From CAZUCD01 sp964618855 (lineage in GTDB: Bacteria; Sumerlaeota; Sumerlaeia; SLMS01; JANRJK01), in contig CAZUCD010000115.1 in NCBI GenBank assembly GCA_964618855.1, positions 1 to 12,551 of the forward strand: a stretch of DNA of 12,551 nucleotides. The letters are read 5' to 3'. The stretch's first letter is position 1; each line of letters starts with the position of its first letter. Positions 1 through 7,737 of the stretch are shown piece after piece. Both the position numbers and the translations under genes were made by a program. Under the pieces are notes generated by a model. It worked only from the letters and a program-made list of their open reading frames with translations, was not told where the DNA came from and searched no databases.

Positions 1-264
1 CCACGCCCGTCAGAACCGTAGCGGAAACTCGCCGGGAAAACTGGGGGAGGTCCACGACATGCGCGTCCGCCAGGCCTGTCGCAGGTGCATTTTACCCCCT
101 CAATGCCTCTCGGCAGTACTTGGTTGCCCGGGTTGGAGCGGGCGATCCGGGCAATGCAGGCGCCTCGCCCCCCGCGGGAATCTGGGGTCTCGGTGACGTA
201 CCGAATCACCTTGACGTTGTTTGCGACGGGGCGGCTGGAAGGGGCGAAAGGATGCCCTTCCCCC
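1..264. other. Upstream region with no confidently recognised gene
   Basis: I see no convincing gene here. An open frame continuous with the L,D-transpeptidase gene extends back to 85, but its residues look like random GC-rich translation and the better start is at 265. A 45-codon frame at 59-196 has a purine-rich stretch (43-50) eight bases before its ATG. It encodes an Arg- and Cys-rich peptide with no family resemblance, so I do not call it. A TTGACG hexamer at 211-216 could be a -35 element for the downstream gene, but no good -10 partner follows. No tRNA or known RNA fold was recognised. Confidence 0.5.
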
Positions 265-1539
265 ATGGATACTTGGCGCCCGACCCACCGCCCCGCCTCC
301 CGCCCCCACTCCGCGCGTCCCGACCTCCGCCGCTGGATCCCCGCAGCCGTCTTGGCCATTGCACTGTGCGGCGGCATTGGTGCCTACGCCTACCTCGGGG
401 GTGCGGCGACCCGCACCAGCGCGGAGGCCGAGGAGAGTCTCGCCCTCGCGAAGGCGCTCTGTGACCGCGGCGAGCCGGAACGCGCCCTGGCCGTCCTCGA
501 CATGATGGACCAGAAGCGCCTCAAAACCGGAGAAGCCGGGGACTGGCTGCGCATTCGCGCCGCGCAGGAACTCGGCCAAACCGCCAAGGCCGGGGAGGCC
601 GCCACCGCGTTCCTGGCCCGCCACCCGCAGAGCGCGTACGCGCGCGAGGCCGAGTTGGTCGCACTATCGGCCACCGTCGCCTCGAAGGGCATCGCGGATG
701 CCTCCACCCGCAGCACCGTCGAGAACTACCTGAGCACGAACGCCGGCTCCAAGGGCGCGGCGAGCCTTGAGGCGGAACTCGGCCTGCAGGAGGTCCGGGA
801 CGGACGCGTCGCCGAGGGAACCGCGCGCTTCGAGAAGCTGTTCGCCACGATCCCGGACGACCCGCGCGTGCGCGAGCTCGGCCGGGCCATTGGCGACCTG
901 AACATGCGCGCGCTGATGGATGGCACCCTGCCTGGAGCCTTCGAGACGCACAAGGTGGCGAAGGGCGAGGCCATCGCCAGAATCGCGAAGAAGTACTCGG
1001 TCACGCCTGAACTCGTCCAGCGCGTCAACGGCATCGACGACCCCCGCCGACTCCGCCCGGGGCAGGAACTCCGCGTCCCGCGGGTCGATTGGTCCCTGCA
1101 CTGTGACGTGGGGGCCAACGTCCTTATCCTCCGCAACGCCGGCTTTCTGTTCAAGGTCTACGACGTCCGCACGGGACGCGATCCCGGTGCGACGCCCAAG
1201 GGAACCTACAAGGTCCTCAACAAGAAGCAGAACCCGACCTGGCGTCCTGGCGACGGCCGCGTCTACCTCCCCGGGGACCCGAACAACGAGCTTGGCACCC
1301 GCTGGATGTCCTTCGAGGGGGACATCCTCGGCATTCACGGGACGATCCACGACGAGACCATCGGCAGCTACGCCAGCAACGGCTGCATCGGCATGACCAA
1401 GTCCGACGTCGAGGAACTGTTCGACCTGATCCAGGTCGGCACGCCCCTGACCATCACGGGGGACCAGGATCCCTCGCGGCACAAGATTCTGCCCAAGCCG
1501 GACGTTCCGCCTCCGCAGCAGCAGGTTGCGATGCGCTGA
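265..1539 (+). CDS. Membrane-anchored TPR/LysM L,D-transpeptidase (YkuD family)
   Basis: The predicted protein has 424 residues. L,D-transpeptidases of this family form 3-3 peptidoglycan cross-links or attach proteins to peptidoglycan, acting outside the inner membrane. Visible parts in order are a basic N-terminus, one membrane anchor at about residues 23-45, an alpha-helical TPR-like segment at about 50-210, a LysM peptidoglycan-binding module at about 228-273 (ending in the typical RPGQELRVPR) and a YkuD catalytic domain at about 274-398. The catalytic region has His358 in IHGT and Cys374 in SNGCIGM. The usual family motif is SHGC(I/V)R, so the residue two before Cys (Asn for His) and the one two after it (Gly for Arg) differ. 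The tail is Pro/Gln-rich. The ATG at 265 was chosen because GAAAGGA lies 12 bases upstream and it places the membrane anchor near the N-terminus; longer starts add unlikely sequence. The gene converges on the SulP gene. Family assignment is firm; the exact cell-wall role is not. Confidence 0.87.
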   Translation: MDTWRPTHRPASRPHSARPDLRRWIPAAVLAIALCGGIGAYAYLGGAATRTSAEAEESLALAKALCDRGEPERALAVLDMMDQKRLKTGEAGDWLRIRAAQELGQTAKAGEAATAFLARHPQSAYAREAELVALSATVASKGIADASTRSTVENYLSTNAGSKGAASLEAELGLQEVRDGRVAEGTARFEKLFATIPDDPRVRELGRAIGDLNMRALMDGTLPGAFETHKVAKGEAIARIAKKYSVTPELVQRVNGIDDPRRLRPGQELRVPRVDWSLHCDVGANVLILRNAGFLFKVYDVRTGRDPGATPKGTYKVLNKKQNPTWRPGDGRVYLPGDPNNELGTRWMSFEGDILGIHGTIHDETIGSYASNGCIGMTKSDVEELFDLIQVGTPLTITGDQDPSRHKILPKPDVPPPQQQVAMR

Positions 1540-1561
1540 CAGGGAGTTGTCTGCGCGGAGG

Positions 1562-1598
1562 GAAGGGGGGCGGGCCCCGAGCAGGCCCGCCCCCCTTC
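1562..1598. terminator. GC-rich hairpin between convergent genes, likely bidirectional terminator
   Basis: A perfect 15-bp inverted repeat (arms 1562-1576 and 1584-1598) with a 7-base loop sits between the stop of the L,D-transpeptidase gene (1539) and the stop of the SulP gene (1617). On the plus strand a short TTTT run follows at 1602-1605. The minus-strand side has no T run. Placement and symmetry suggest it ends transcription from both sides, although the weak T tracts leave the mechanism open. Confidence 0.75.
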
Positions 1599-1616
1599 AC
1601 ATTTTCGCCGCCTCCG

Positions 1617-3377
1617 TCAGGTCGCTTCCGGCAGTTCGACCTCCCCCGAAGTCCTGCCATGTTCCCGAACGAAGTCGATGGCGGCGGCGAACTCGCGACA
1701 AATCATCAGCCGCCCCTTCTCGTTTCGGAGCCCCGCGCGCACCATCGCCCTGAAGGGCCCGGGCTGCACGCCCCCCAGCACCACCATCACTCCATCCCCC
1801 CAAAGCTTCTTCAGTGTCGATTCCAGGTTCACCAGCCCCGTGGCGTCGACCGCGGGGACCGACCTCAGGTCGAGGACGACCGTGCGGACGCTGCCGCTGA
1901 TCTCCTCGAGCGAGCTCATGGCCTTCTGGGCCGCACCGAAGAAGAGGGGTCCTGCGATCTCATACACGACGACCCCCGGGGGCGTGCCCTCGGGGAGTGC
2001 CGGATGGCCCTCCGTGAGCAGCTCGCCGCCGGTGAGCTCCGCCATGCGCCGCATGAACAGCAGTGCGGCAAGCACGACGCCCACGGAGACGGCGACGACC
2101 ATGTCGAACAGGACCGTGAGCGCAAAGCACGTCAGCAGCACGAGGGCGTCACTCTTCGGTGCGGTCCGCAGGACGTGCACGAAGTGCTTCGCCTCGCTCA
2201 TGTTCCATGCCACGATGAGCAGCAGCGCGGCGAGGGACGCCATGGGCAGGTAGCTGAGCCATGGGGAGAGCACCAGCATGGTGGCGAGAACGAACACCGC
2301 GTGGAACATGGCGGCGACGGGCGACTTTGCGCCGGAACGCACGCCTGTGGCGGTGCGCGCGATGGCGCCCGTGGCCGCGAACCCGCCAAAGAACGGCGCG
2401 GCCATGTTGCCGATGCCCTGCGCCATCAGCTCGCTGTCGGGGTCGTGCTTCTGCCCCGTCATGCCATCGGCGACGACCGCGGACAGCAGCGACTCGATGG
2501 CGCCCAGCATCGCAATCGCGAAGGCCGGGACGACCAGCTCCTTGAGCGAGTCGAGCGAGAGGGCAAAGGAGCCGCCCTCCGGCCCGGCCAGGTTCCACGG
2601 CAGGACCGGCAGTGGCGGGCGCCTTGGGATGCCCCCCTCGAACCGTGAGCCGATAGTCTCCACCGAGAAGCCGCCGATCGCGTGGGCCAGCGCGAGCGAA
2701 GCCCCTGTCCCCACGAGCAGCGCCACCAGCGGCGCCGGGACGCGCTTCGTGATCCGCGGCCAAACGAGCAGCACCATCAGCGTCGCCGATCCGATGATCA
2801 GGTCGGAAGCGCTCCAGCTTGGCGCCGCCTCCAGGAGCATACGCAGCTTGTCGACGTAGTGGTCGGGCATCCGACCCGTCGTCAGCCCGAAGAAGTCCTT
2901 CAACTGGAGCGTTGCGATCACGACCCCGATCCCCGCCGTGAACCCGGCGGTCACGGGGTAGGGGATGAATTGGAGCAGCTTCCCCATGCGCGCCAACCCC
3001 ATGGAGAACAACAGCCCGCCGGCCATCACGGAGGCCACCGCGAGGCCGGCCAGCCCGTACTTGGCGGAGATGGGTGCAAGTATCACCACAAATGCCGCCG
3101 TCGGCCCCGAGACCTGCACCCTCGAGCCGCCGAGGGCCGCGATCAGAAATCCCGCGACAATGGCCGTGTAGAGCCCATGCTCGGGAGGGACTCCGCTGGC
3201 TATCGCCAGCGCCATCGAAAGCGGCAGCGCCACGATCCCGACGACGGCCCCGGCGAGGAGGTCGCTCTTGAATTCCTGCGCGCCGTATCCTGCCTTCAGC
3301 GCCCCCCTCATCCCTGCGGCTATCCGCGGCAACTCCCGCGGCAACTCGATCAGCGTGGACTCCAAACGGTCGGACAT
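1617..3377 (-). CDS. SulP-family anion transporter with C-terminal STAS domain
   Basis: The protein has 586 residues, a usual length for bacterial SulP (SLC26-type) carriers. These inner-membrane proteins move sulfate, bicarbonate or dicarboxylates, often with a proton or sodium ion. The membrane part (about residues 38-442) contains many hydrophobic helices and the family motifs SGPTAAF at 90-96, AIESLLSA at 293-300 and the GGFAATGAIARTATGVRSGA stretch at 331-350. A STAS domain follows at about 468-575, with DLRSVPAVDATGL at 503-515. The usual STAS serine position reads DATG, as in some DauA-like members. The start is supported by AAGGAA (3382-3387 on this strand) four bases before the ATG. 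The membrane core most resembles DauA/YchM-type carriers, but substrate cannot be read from sequence alone. The gene is divergent from the DUF1648 protein and has no sulfur-assimilation or carbonic-anhydrase gene beside it. Confidence 0.9.
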   Translation of the reverse strand: MSDRLESTLIELPRELPRIAAGMRGALKAGYGAQEFKSDLLAGAVVGIVALPLSMALAIASGVPPEHGLYTAIVAGFLIAALGGSRVQVSGPTAAFVVILAPISAKYGLAGLAVASVMAGGLLFSMGLARMGKLLQFIPYPVTAGFTAGIGVVIATLQLKDFFGLTTGRMPDHYVDKLRMLLEAAPSWSASDLIIGSATLMVLLVWPRITKRVPAPLVALLVGTGASLALAHAIGGFSVETIGSRFEGGIPRRPPLPVLPWNLAGPEGGSFALSLDSLKELVVPAFAIAMLGAIESLLSAVVADGMTGQKHDPDSELMAQGIGNMAAPFFGGFAATGAIARTATGVRSGAKSPVAAMFHAVFVLATMLVLSPWLSYLPMASLAALLLIVAWNMSEAKHFVHVLRTAPKSDALVLLTCFALTVLFDMVVAVSVGVVLAALLFMRRMAELTGGELLTEGHPALPEGTPPGVVVYEIAGPLFFGAAQKAMSSLEEISGSVRTVVLDLRSVPAVDATGLVNLESTLKKLWGDGVMVVLGGVQPGPFRAMVRAGLRNEKGRLMICREFAAAIDFVREHGRTSGEVELPEAT

Positions 3378-3540
3378 GGGGTTCCTTGTGGGTTTCGATG
3401 CACCGTCGAAAGGGTAAGCACCAAACCCGGCAAGGGGACAATGCCAATGGTGCGATTTCTCCGAACACCCGGTTGGCGCCTTGAATGGAAGGCGGGCGTC
3501 CCGTTAGTGGTGGAAACGTTGGCACGGAAGGAGAAATCGG

Positions 3541-4050
3541 ATGACCAGAAACCTCTCTTCGCGCGGCGCCCTCATCGTGGCGATCACGACTTCCTTGGGG
3601 CTTGTTCTCTCCACGATGGGCGGACTGCCCGATCCGGTCGCGACGCAGTTCGGCGCCGGCGGAGCCCCGGTCTCCTTCATGAGCCGGACCGGCTACGTCG
3701 CCTTCATCCTCGGCTTCGTGACGATCCTGCCGATCTTCATGGTGGCGATGGTCGGATACCTGCCGCGGCTGATGCCCGGGGCAGTGAACGTGCCGCACCG
3801 GGACTATTGGATGGCGCCTGCGCGCCGCGCGGCGACCATCGACTTCCTCACGACGCAGGGCTACTGGCTCGCGGCGCTGATGTCGGCATTCCTCGGGGGG
3901 CTGCACTGGTTGACCGCGCAGGCGAATGCCGCGACGCCCCCGGGGCTCTCGAACGCGGGATTGAAGGGCGTCACGTTCACGTTTCTGGCCGCGCTCGCGG
4001 CCTGGATGGCAGCCCTCTTCGTTCGGTTCCGCCGTCCCCCGGGGGTGTAG
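3541..4050 (+). CDS. DUF1648-type four-helix membrane protein
   Basis: The protein has 169 residues. Hydrophobic segments lie at about 9-28, 51-75, 104-126 and 143-162. Between the first two is LPDPVATQFGAGGAPVSFMS (29-48), which matches the DUF1648 pattern of an LP-x-x-(V/I)-A/P-T-x-(F/W) motif followed by a G-rich turn. NVPHRDYWMAPARRA (83-97) after helix 2 is also typical of this group. DUF1648 occurs at the N-terminus of SdpI-like immunity proteins, but here there is no SdpI domain and no neighbouring killing-factor gene, so an immunity role is not supported. The start is firm, with AAGGAG at 3528-3533 and seven bases to the ATG. The gene is divergent from sulP across a 163-base region with no promoter I would call. 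Function is unknown and location is the inner membrane. Confidence 0.8.
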   Translation: MTRNLSSRGALIVAITTSLGLVLSTMGGLPDPVATQFGAGGAPVSFMSRTGYVAFILGFVTILPIFMVAMVGYLPRLMPGAVNVPHRDYWMAPARRAATIDFLTTQGYWLAALMSAFLGGLHWLTAQANAATPPGLSNAGLKGVTFTFLAALAAWMAALFVRFRRPPGV

Positions 4051-4069
4051 CCCCCGGCCATTCCGGGGG
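4051..4069 (+). terminator. Short GC hairpin after the DUF1648 gene
   Basis: CCCCCGG (4051-4057) pairs with CCGGGGG (4063-4069) over a 5-base loop immediately after the stop codon. There is no T tract, and the preceding CCCCCGGGGG at 4036-4045 could pair competitively. It may be a weak or factor-assisted terminator. Confidence 0.4.
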
Positions 4070-4115
4070 GCGTGGGCCGCGATTTCCCGCTAGCTTCCCC
4101 CGACCGTGCGCGCAT

Positions 4116-4133
4116 GATTGGACATCGCCAATC
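4116..4133. promoter_or_regulatory. Inverted repeat upstream of zwf, candidate operator
   Basis: GATTGG (4116-4121) and CCAATC (4128-4133) form a perfect 6-bp dyad with a 6-base spacer, ending 38 bases before the preferred zwf ATG. It lies in the only non-coding gap ahead of the pentose-phosphate run, so it could bind a regulator. It is short and may be chance. No clear -35/-10 pair was found with it. Confidence 0.25.
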
Positions 4134-4171
4134 CGTTCGCACCGAGCGCCCCGTCCCACCGGAAACCATCC

Positions 4172-5728
4172 ATGTCGTCGAGCCTCCCCAACCCGCTTCG
4201 CGAGGGCGCGCCGCCCCGCAAGATCGTCGAGCCGTGCTGCGTCGTCGTGCTCGGAGCGACCGGCGACCTCTCGCAGCGCAAGCTCATGCCCGCCCTGTTC
4301 AACCTCGCGCGCGAGGGCTTCATGCCCGCGCGCTTCGCGATTGTCGGCTTCGCGCGCCGGGCTTTCTCGGACGACCAATACCGCAAGGACGTCGGCACCG
4401 CCCTCTCCGAGTTCTCCCGCGTCAAACCGGCCACCCCGCAGGAGGCCGACGCGTTCCTCTCCCACGTGTACTACCAGCAGGGAAACCTCGACTCGGTCGA
4501 GGACTTCGAGGGCCTGCGCGTGCGCCTGGAGTCCCTCGAGAAGGAGCTGGGGCTCTCCTCGAACCGCGCTGTGTACTTCGCCATCGCGCCGGAGTTCTTC
4601 ACCCCGGCCGTGCGCTGCATCGCGGCCTCGCGCGTCCTCGAGCGCCACGACCCCATGCGGGACACCGGTGCGCCGTTCGCCCGCCTAATCCTCGAGAAGC
4701 CCTTCGGCACCGACCTGCAGAGCGCCCGCGAACTGAACAAGGAAGTGCTCTCGCACTTCGACGAGGGGCAGGTCTTCCGCATCGACCACTACCTCGGCAA
4801 GGAAACCGTCCAGAACATCCTCGCGTTCCGGTTTGCGAACTCCATCTTCGAGCCGCTTTGGAGCTCGCGCTACGTCGAGAGCGTGCAGATCACGGTCGCC
4901 GAGGAGGTCGGCATGCCGGGGCGCCGCGCGCAGTACTTCGACAAGGCGGGGATGCTCCGCGACGTCGTACAGAACCACGCGCTCCAACTCCTGTGCCTCA
5001 CGGCGATGGAGCCTCCCGCGTCCCTCGATGCCGAGGCGCTCCGGGACGAGAAGGTCCGGCTCCTGCGGTCCATCCCCGTGCTCACCCCGGGACAGGTGAA
5101 CACGATGACTGTGCGCTCGCACTACACGGCCGGGTCGATCTCCGGCAAGCCCGTGCCCGGCTACCGCGACGAGGAACTCGTCCCCAAGGACTCGGTCACC
5201 GAAACCTACGTCGCGTGGCGCATGGAGGTTAAGAACTGGCGCTGGGCCGGCGTGCCCTTCTACATCAGGGCGGGCAAGCGCCTGCCCAAGCGCGCGACCG
5301 AAATCGCCATCCTCTTCAAGGAACCCCCGCACCAGATCTACCACGATGCCTCGCTGGACAAGCTCTCGAACTGCCTCGTGATGCGCATCCAGCCGGACGA
5401 GGGCATCTCGCTCAGCTTTGGCGCCAAGGTGCCCGGACTCGCCACGGAACTCCGGCCCGTGAAGATGGACTTCCGCTACGGCTCCAGCTTCGGGACCTCG
5501 GTGCCCGAGGCCTACGAGCGGCTGCTGCTCGACGCCATGGTCGGGGACTCCTCGCTGTTCACGCGCGCGGACGAGATCGAACTCGCATGGAAGCTCGTCA
5601 CCGCGATCCTCGACGGTTGGGCGGCGCAGAAGGCCACGGACATTCCGACCTATCCCGCAGGCACCTGGGGTCCCCAGGAGGCCAACCGCCTCATGGATGG
5701 ACTTCCCCACGGCTGGCGGCGGCTGTGA
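4172..5728 (+). CDS. zwf: Glucose-6-phosphate 1-dehydrogenase
   Basis: The protein has 518 residues, the usual length for bacterial G6PD. It oxidises glucose-6-phosphate to 6-phosphogluconolactone with NAD(P)+, the first step of the oxidative pentose phosphate pathway, in the cytoplasm. With the ATG at 4172 as residue 1, the Rossmann motif GATGDL is at 28-33, EKPFG at 175-179 and the active-site RIDHYLGKE at 203-211, with its substrate-binding and catalytic His region. QNHALQLL and the C-terminal YIRAGKRLPKR stretch are also intact. A TTG at 4118 in the same frame would add 18 residues of unlikely sequence. The ATG at 4172 has only a weak purine stretch before it, so the exact start is moderately sure. 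opcA follows after 21 bases and pgl after that, implying co-transcription. Function is secure; cofactor preference is not visible. Confidence 0.96.
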   Translation: MSSSLPNPLREGAPPRKIVEPCCVVVLGATGDLSQRKLMPALFNLAREGFMPARFAIVGFARRAFSDDQYRKDVGTALSEFSRVKPATPQEADAFLSHVYYQQGNLDSVEDFEGLRVRLESLEKELGLSSNRAVYFAIAPEFFTPAVRCIAASRVLERHDPMRDTGAPFARLILEKPFGTDLQSARELNKEVLSHFDEGQVFRIDHYLGKETVQNILAFRFANSIFEPLWSSRYVESVQITVAEEVGMPGRRAQYFDKAGMLRDVVQNHALQLLCLTAMEPPASLDAEALRDEKVRLLRSIPVLTPGQVNTMTVRSHYTAGSISGKPVPGYRDEELVPKDSVTETYVAWRMEVKNWRWAGVPFYIRAGKRLPKRATEIAILFKEPPHQIYHDASLDKLSNCLVMRIQPDEGISLSFGAKVPGLATELRPVKMDFRYGSSFGTSVPEAYERLLLDAMVGDSSLFTRADEIELAWKLVTAILDGWAAQKATDIPTYPAGTWGPQEANRLMDGLPHGWRRL

Positions 5729-5749
5729 TCCCGGACCAAGGACGCGACC

Positions 5750-6940
5750 ATGGCTGACTCCAAGACACGCGAGCAGAGCTTCCTCCACGGCATCCCCGTG
5801 CCGGTGAAGCCCGACAGCATCGACCGCGAGCTGTCCACCATGTGGAAGGCCGCCGNNNNNNNNNNCCGGGCCAGGGCGGCGGAATCCGGCGTTGCCGCCG
5901 CCCCGCGGTCGGAGAAGGACGATCCGATGAACTCCCCGGTCGCCCGCGTCTGCCTCGCCAACCTGATCTGGATCGGGACCAGCCCATCCGCCGACAGGGC
6001 GCGCAGGGTTCTGGAAACCGTCGCGCAGAAGTATCCCTCCCGCATCATCATCGTGGAGATCGCGAGCGAGGACCCGCAGGACGAGTTGATCGAGGCGTTC
6101 GTGAACGCGCAGTGCTTCATCGTCGGGAGCGACCGCCAGCAGGTCTGCGCGGAGTTCATCCACCTCCGCATCGGGCTCGGCACCATGCGGCACCTCTCCG
6201 GCCTGATCGCGCCGCTCCTGCTCCCAGATCTCGAAACCGTGCTCTGGTACTTCGCCCCCGACCGGAAGTGGCAATCCGGCCTCGACCAGCTCTTCCCCCT
6301 GCTCGACCGGTACGTGACGGAGGTGTCGACAAGCCCCGACCCGTCCGCGGCGCTCGAGGCGATCCTTGAGGCTCCCCTGCGCGCCTTCACCCTCGGATGG
6401 TTCCGACTCAACGCCGTCCGCGACCGCCTCGCGAAGGTCTTCGACGACGAGGCCACGGCGAGGATGCTTCCAGAAATCAACCGGCTGGAGTTTCGCCACG
6501 ATGGCATGCGCAACAACCCCAACGCCCTGACGCGGTGTTCGCTGCTCGCGGGGTGGTTCGCCTCGCGGCTTGGCTGGAAGGCGCTCGTGGGCTCAAGCGA
6601 TGGCCCCTTCCTCTTCCAGGGGGCCTCGCAGATCGTTCGCGTCTCCATCGAGGGTGAGGGGCGCTCCCGTGCCGGCCTGATCGAGTCCGTCCACATCGGT
6701 TTCGCCCAGGGCGAGGGTGTGACGCTGCACCTCAGTGGATTCGGTGCCCCAGTGGAACGTGATACGGTTGGCTCGTCGGGATTGATCCTCCCGACCCTCG
6801 GCTCATTCGCCGAACTCGAGGAGGCGGAGGCGCTCGGCGCGGCCATCACGACGCGCGGCGCATCGAAGCTCTTCCGCGAATCCGCCTTCCTCGCCGTGCC
6901 GGTGCTGCGCCACTTCTCTGCCGCCGCCGCCAAGGGGTGA
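5750..6940 (+). CDS. opcA: Glucose-6-phosphate dehydrogenase assembly protein OpcA (interrupted by an assembly gap)
   Basis: The reading frame gives about 396 residues, including four undetermined ones from the N run at 5856-5865. OpcA binds and activates or helps assemble G6PD; in cyanobacteria it links the enzyme to redox control. The N-terminal part (SFLHGIPVPVKPDSIDRELS, residues 10-29) and the part after the gap (VARVCLANLIW, then the long alpha/beta body with LGWFRLNAVRDRLAKVFDDE) look like one OpcA protein. The frame is open on both sides of the gap, but ten N is probably a nominal size, so the true length near residues 36-39 is unknown. AAGGA at 5738-5742 lies seven bases before the ATG. 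The location between zwf and pgl strongly supports the call. The length is somewhat above many actinobacterial OpcA proteins (roughly 300 residues). Confidence 0.87.
   Translation: MADSKTREQSFLHGIPVPVKPDSIDRELSTMWKAAXXXXRARAAESGVAAAPRSEKDDPMNSPVARVCLANLIWIGTSPSADRARRVLETVAQKYPSRIIIVEIASEDPQDELIEAFVNAQCFIVGSDRQQVCAEFIHLRIGLGTMRHLSGLIAPLLLPDLETVLWYFAPDRKWQSGLDQLFPLLDRYVTEVSTSPDPSAALEAILEAPLRAFTLGWFRLNAVRDRLAKVFDDEATARMLPEINRLEFRHDGMRNNPNALTRCSLLAGWFASRLGWKALVGSSDGPFLFQGASQIVRVSIEGEGRSRAGLIESVHIGFAQGEGVTLHLSGFGAPVERDTVGSSGLILPTLGSFAELEEAEALGAAITTRGASKLFRESAFLAVPVLRHFSAAAAKG
5856..5865. other. Assembly gap (ten N) within opcA
   Basis: Ten consecutive undetermined bases interrupt the N-terminal part of opcA. 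The flanks are very GC-rich, a usual cause of coverage loss. The round size suggests a placeholder and not a measured length. Confidence 0.98.
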
Positions 6941-6968
6941 GGGGCACAGGTCCCCCAGCCGCAGCACC

Positions 6969-7718
6969 ATGCCCCCCCTCCCCACGCTCCACATCCATCC
7001 CAACCCTGAGGACCTCGCTGCAGCCGCGGCGTCCGTCTTCGCGGCGGAGATGCGCTCCGCGCTCGCGGCGCGGGGGCGCTTCTTTGTCATGCTCTCCGGT
7101 GGAACCACGCCCAAGGCGATGTACCGCGCCTTCCTGCAGGACTACCGCGAGGACGCCGACGCGTTCCGCCTGACCGACTACTTCCTCGGGGACGAGCGGT
7201 CGGTCCCTTGGGACAACCCGCAGTCCAATGCGGGGGAGGCGTTCCGGATGTTCCTCGATCCCATGGAGATCGCGCAGGGCCGTCGGCACTTCCCCAACGG
7301 GGGATCGCCCGACCTTGAGCGGGAGGCGGAGCACGTCACCAGCCTGGCAAGGCGCATTGTCCCCGCCGTGCGCCACGGCGTGCCCGAGTTTGACCTCGTG
7401 CTGCTTGGAATGGGCACGGACGGGCACACGGCATCGCTCTTTCCCGGCACCGCCGCCCTCGGGGACGCGGAGCCCCGCTACGTGCTGAATGACGTGCCGC
7501 AGATGCAGACCTCCCGCATCACGGCGACGTTTCCGCTGCTCAACGCCGCGCGGCATGCCGTGGTGCTGGTCACGGGCGAGGTGAAGGCCGGGCTTGTGGC
7601 GGAGATGTTTGCGCCCGGGGCCCCGGTCGTTTACCCCGTCCAGCGCATCGCGGCGCAGCGCACGACCTGGCTCCTTGATGCAGCGGCCGCGTCGAAGCTT
7701 CCCGCTGGCCACACCTGA
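6969..7718 (+). CDS. pgl: 6-phosphogluconolactonase (DevB/SOL type)
   Basis: The protein has 249 residues and belongs to the glucosamine-6-phosphate isomerase/6-phosphogluconolactonase fold. It hydrolyses 6-phosphogluconolactone to 6-phosphogluconate, directly after G6PD. Motifs seen are SGGTTP (43-48, phosphate binding), GDERSVP (74-80) with SN at 86-87, and GMGTDGHTASLFPGT (147-161, containing the catalytic-region His). These favour the lactonase over NagB. The gene begins 28 bases after the opcA stop. No strong ribosome binding site precedes the ATG, so translation may depend partly on coupling or an upstream G-rich stretch. It completes a zwf-opcA-pgl set; 6-phosphogluconate dehydrogenase is not in the window. 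Confidence 0.94.
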   Translation: MPPLPTLHIHPNPEDLAAAAASVFAAEMRSALAARGRFFVMLSGGTTPKAMYRAFLQDYREDADAFRLTDYFLGDERSVPWDNPQSNAGEAFRMFLDPMEIAQGRRHFPNGGSPDLEREAEHVTSLARRIVPAVRHGVPEFDLVLLGMGTDGHTASLFPGTAALGDAEPRYVLNDVPQMQTSRITATFPLLNAARHAVVLVTGEVKAGLVAEMFAPGAPVVYPVQRIAAQRTTWLLDAAAASKLPAGHT

Positions 7719-7737
7719 CACCGAGGGCCGCAACCGC

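Noticed and set aside
59..196. 45-codon frame with a good ribosome-binding-like stretch and five cysteines
   Set aside because: Composition is Arg/Gly/Pro-rich like random GC-rich translation, it contains a rare TTA codon for this region, and the overlapping frames are no better or worse.
2149..3906. Long open frame on the minus strand overlapping the SulP gene in another frame (585 codons)
   Set aside because: It is dominated by Arg, His, Gly and Asp-rich low-complexity sequence typical of an alternative frame in GC-rich DNA, while the overlapping SulP frame shows clear family motifs.
3541..4050. DUF1648 protein as an SdpI-type immunity protein
   Set aside because: It lacks the SdpI domain and no sdpC-like killing factor or sdpR-like regulator is nearby.
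2682..4688. Long plus-strand open frame (668 codons) crossing sulP, the DUF1648 gene and zwf
   Set aside because: It overlaps three genes with recognised motifs and has no coherent protein character.
4685..6499. Long minus-strand open frame (604 codons) antisense to zwf and opcA
   Set aside because: It is an antisense shadow in GC-rich sequence and runs through the assembly gap; no domain is recognisable.
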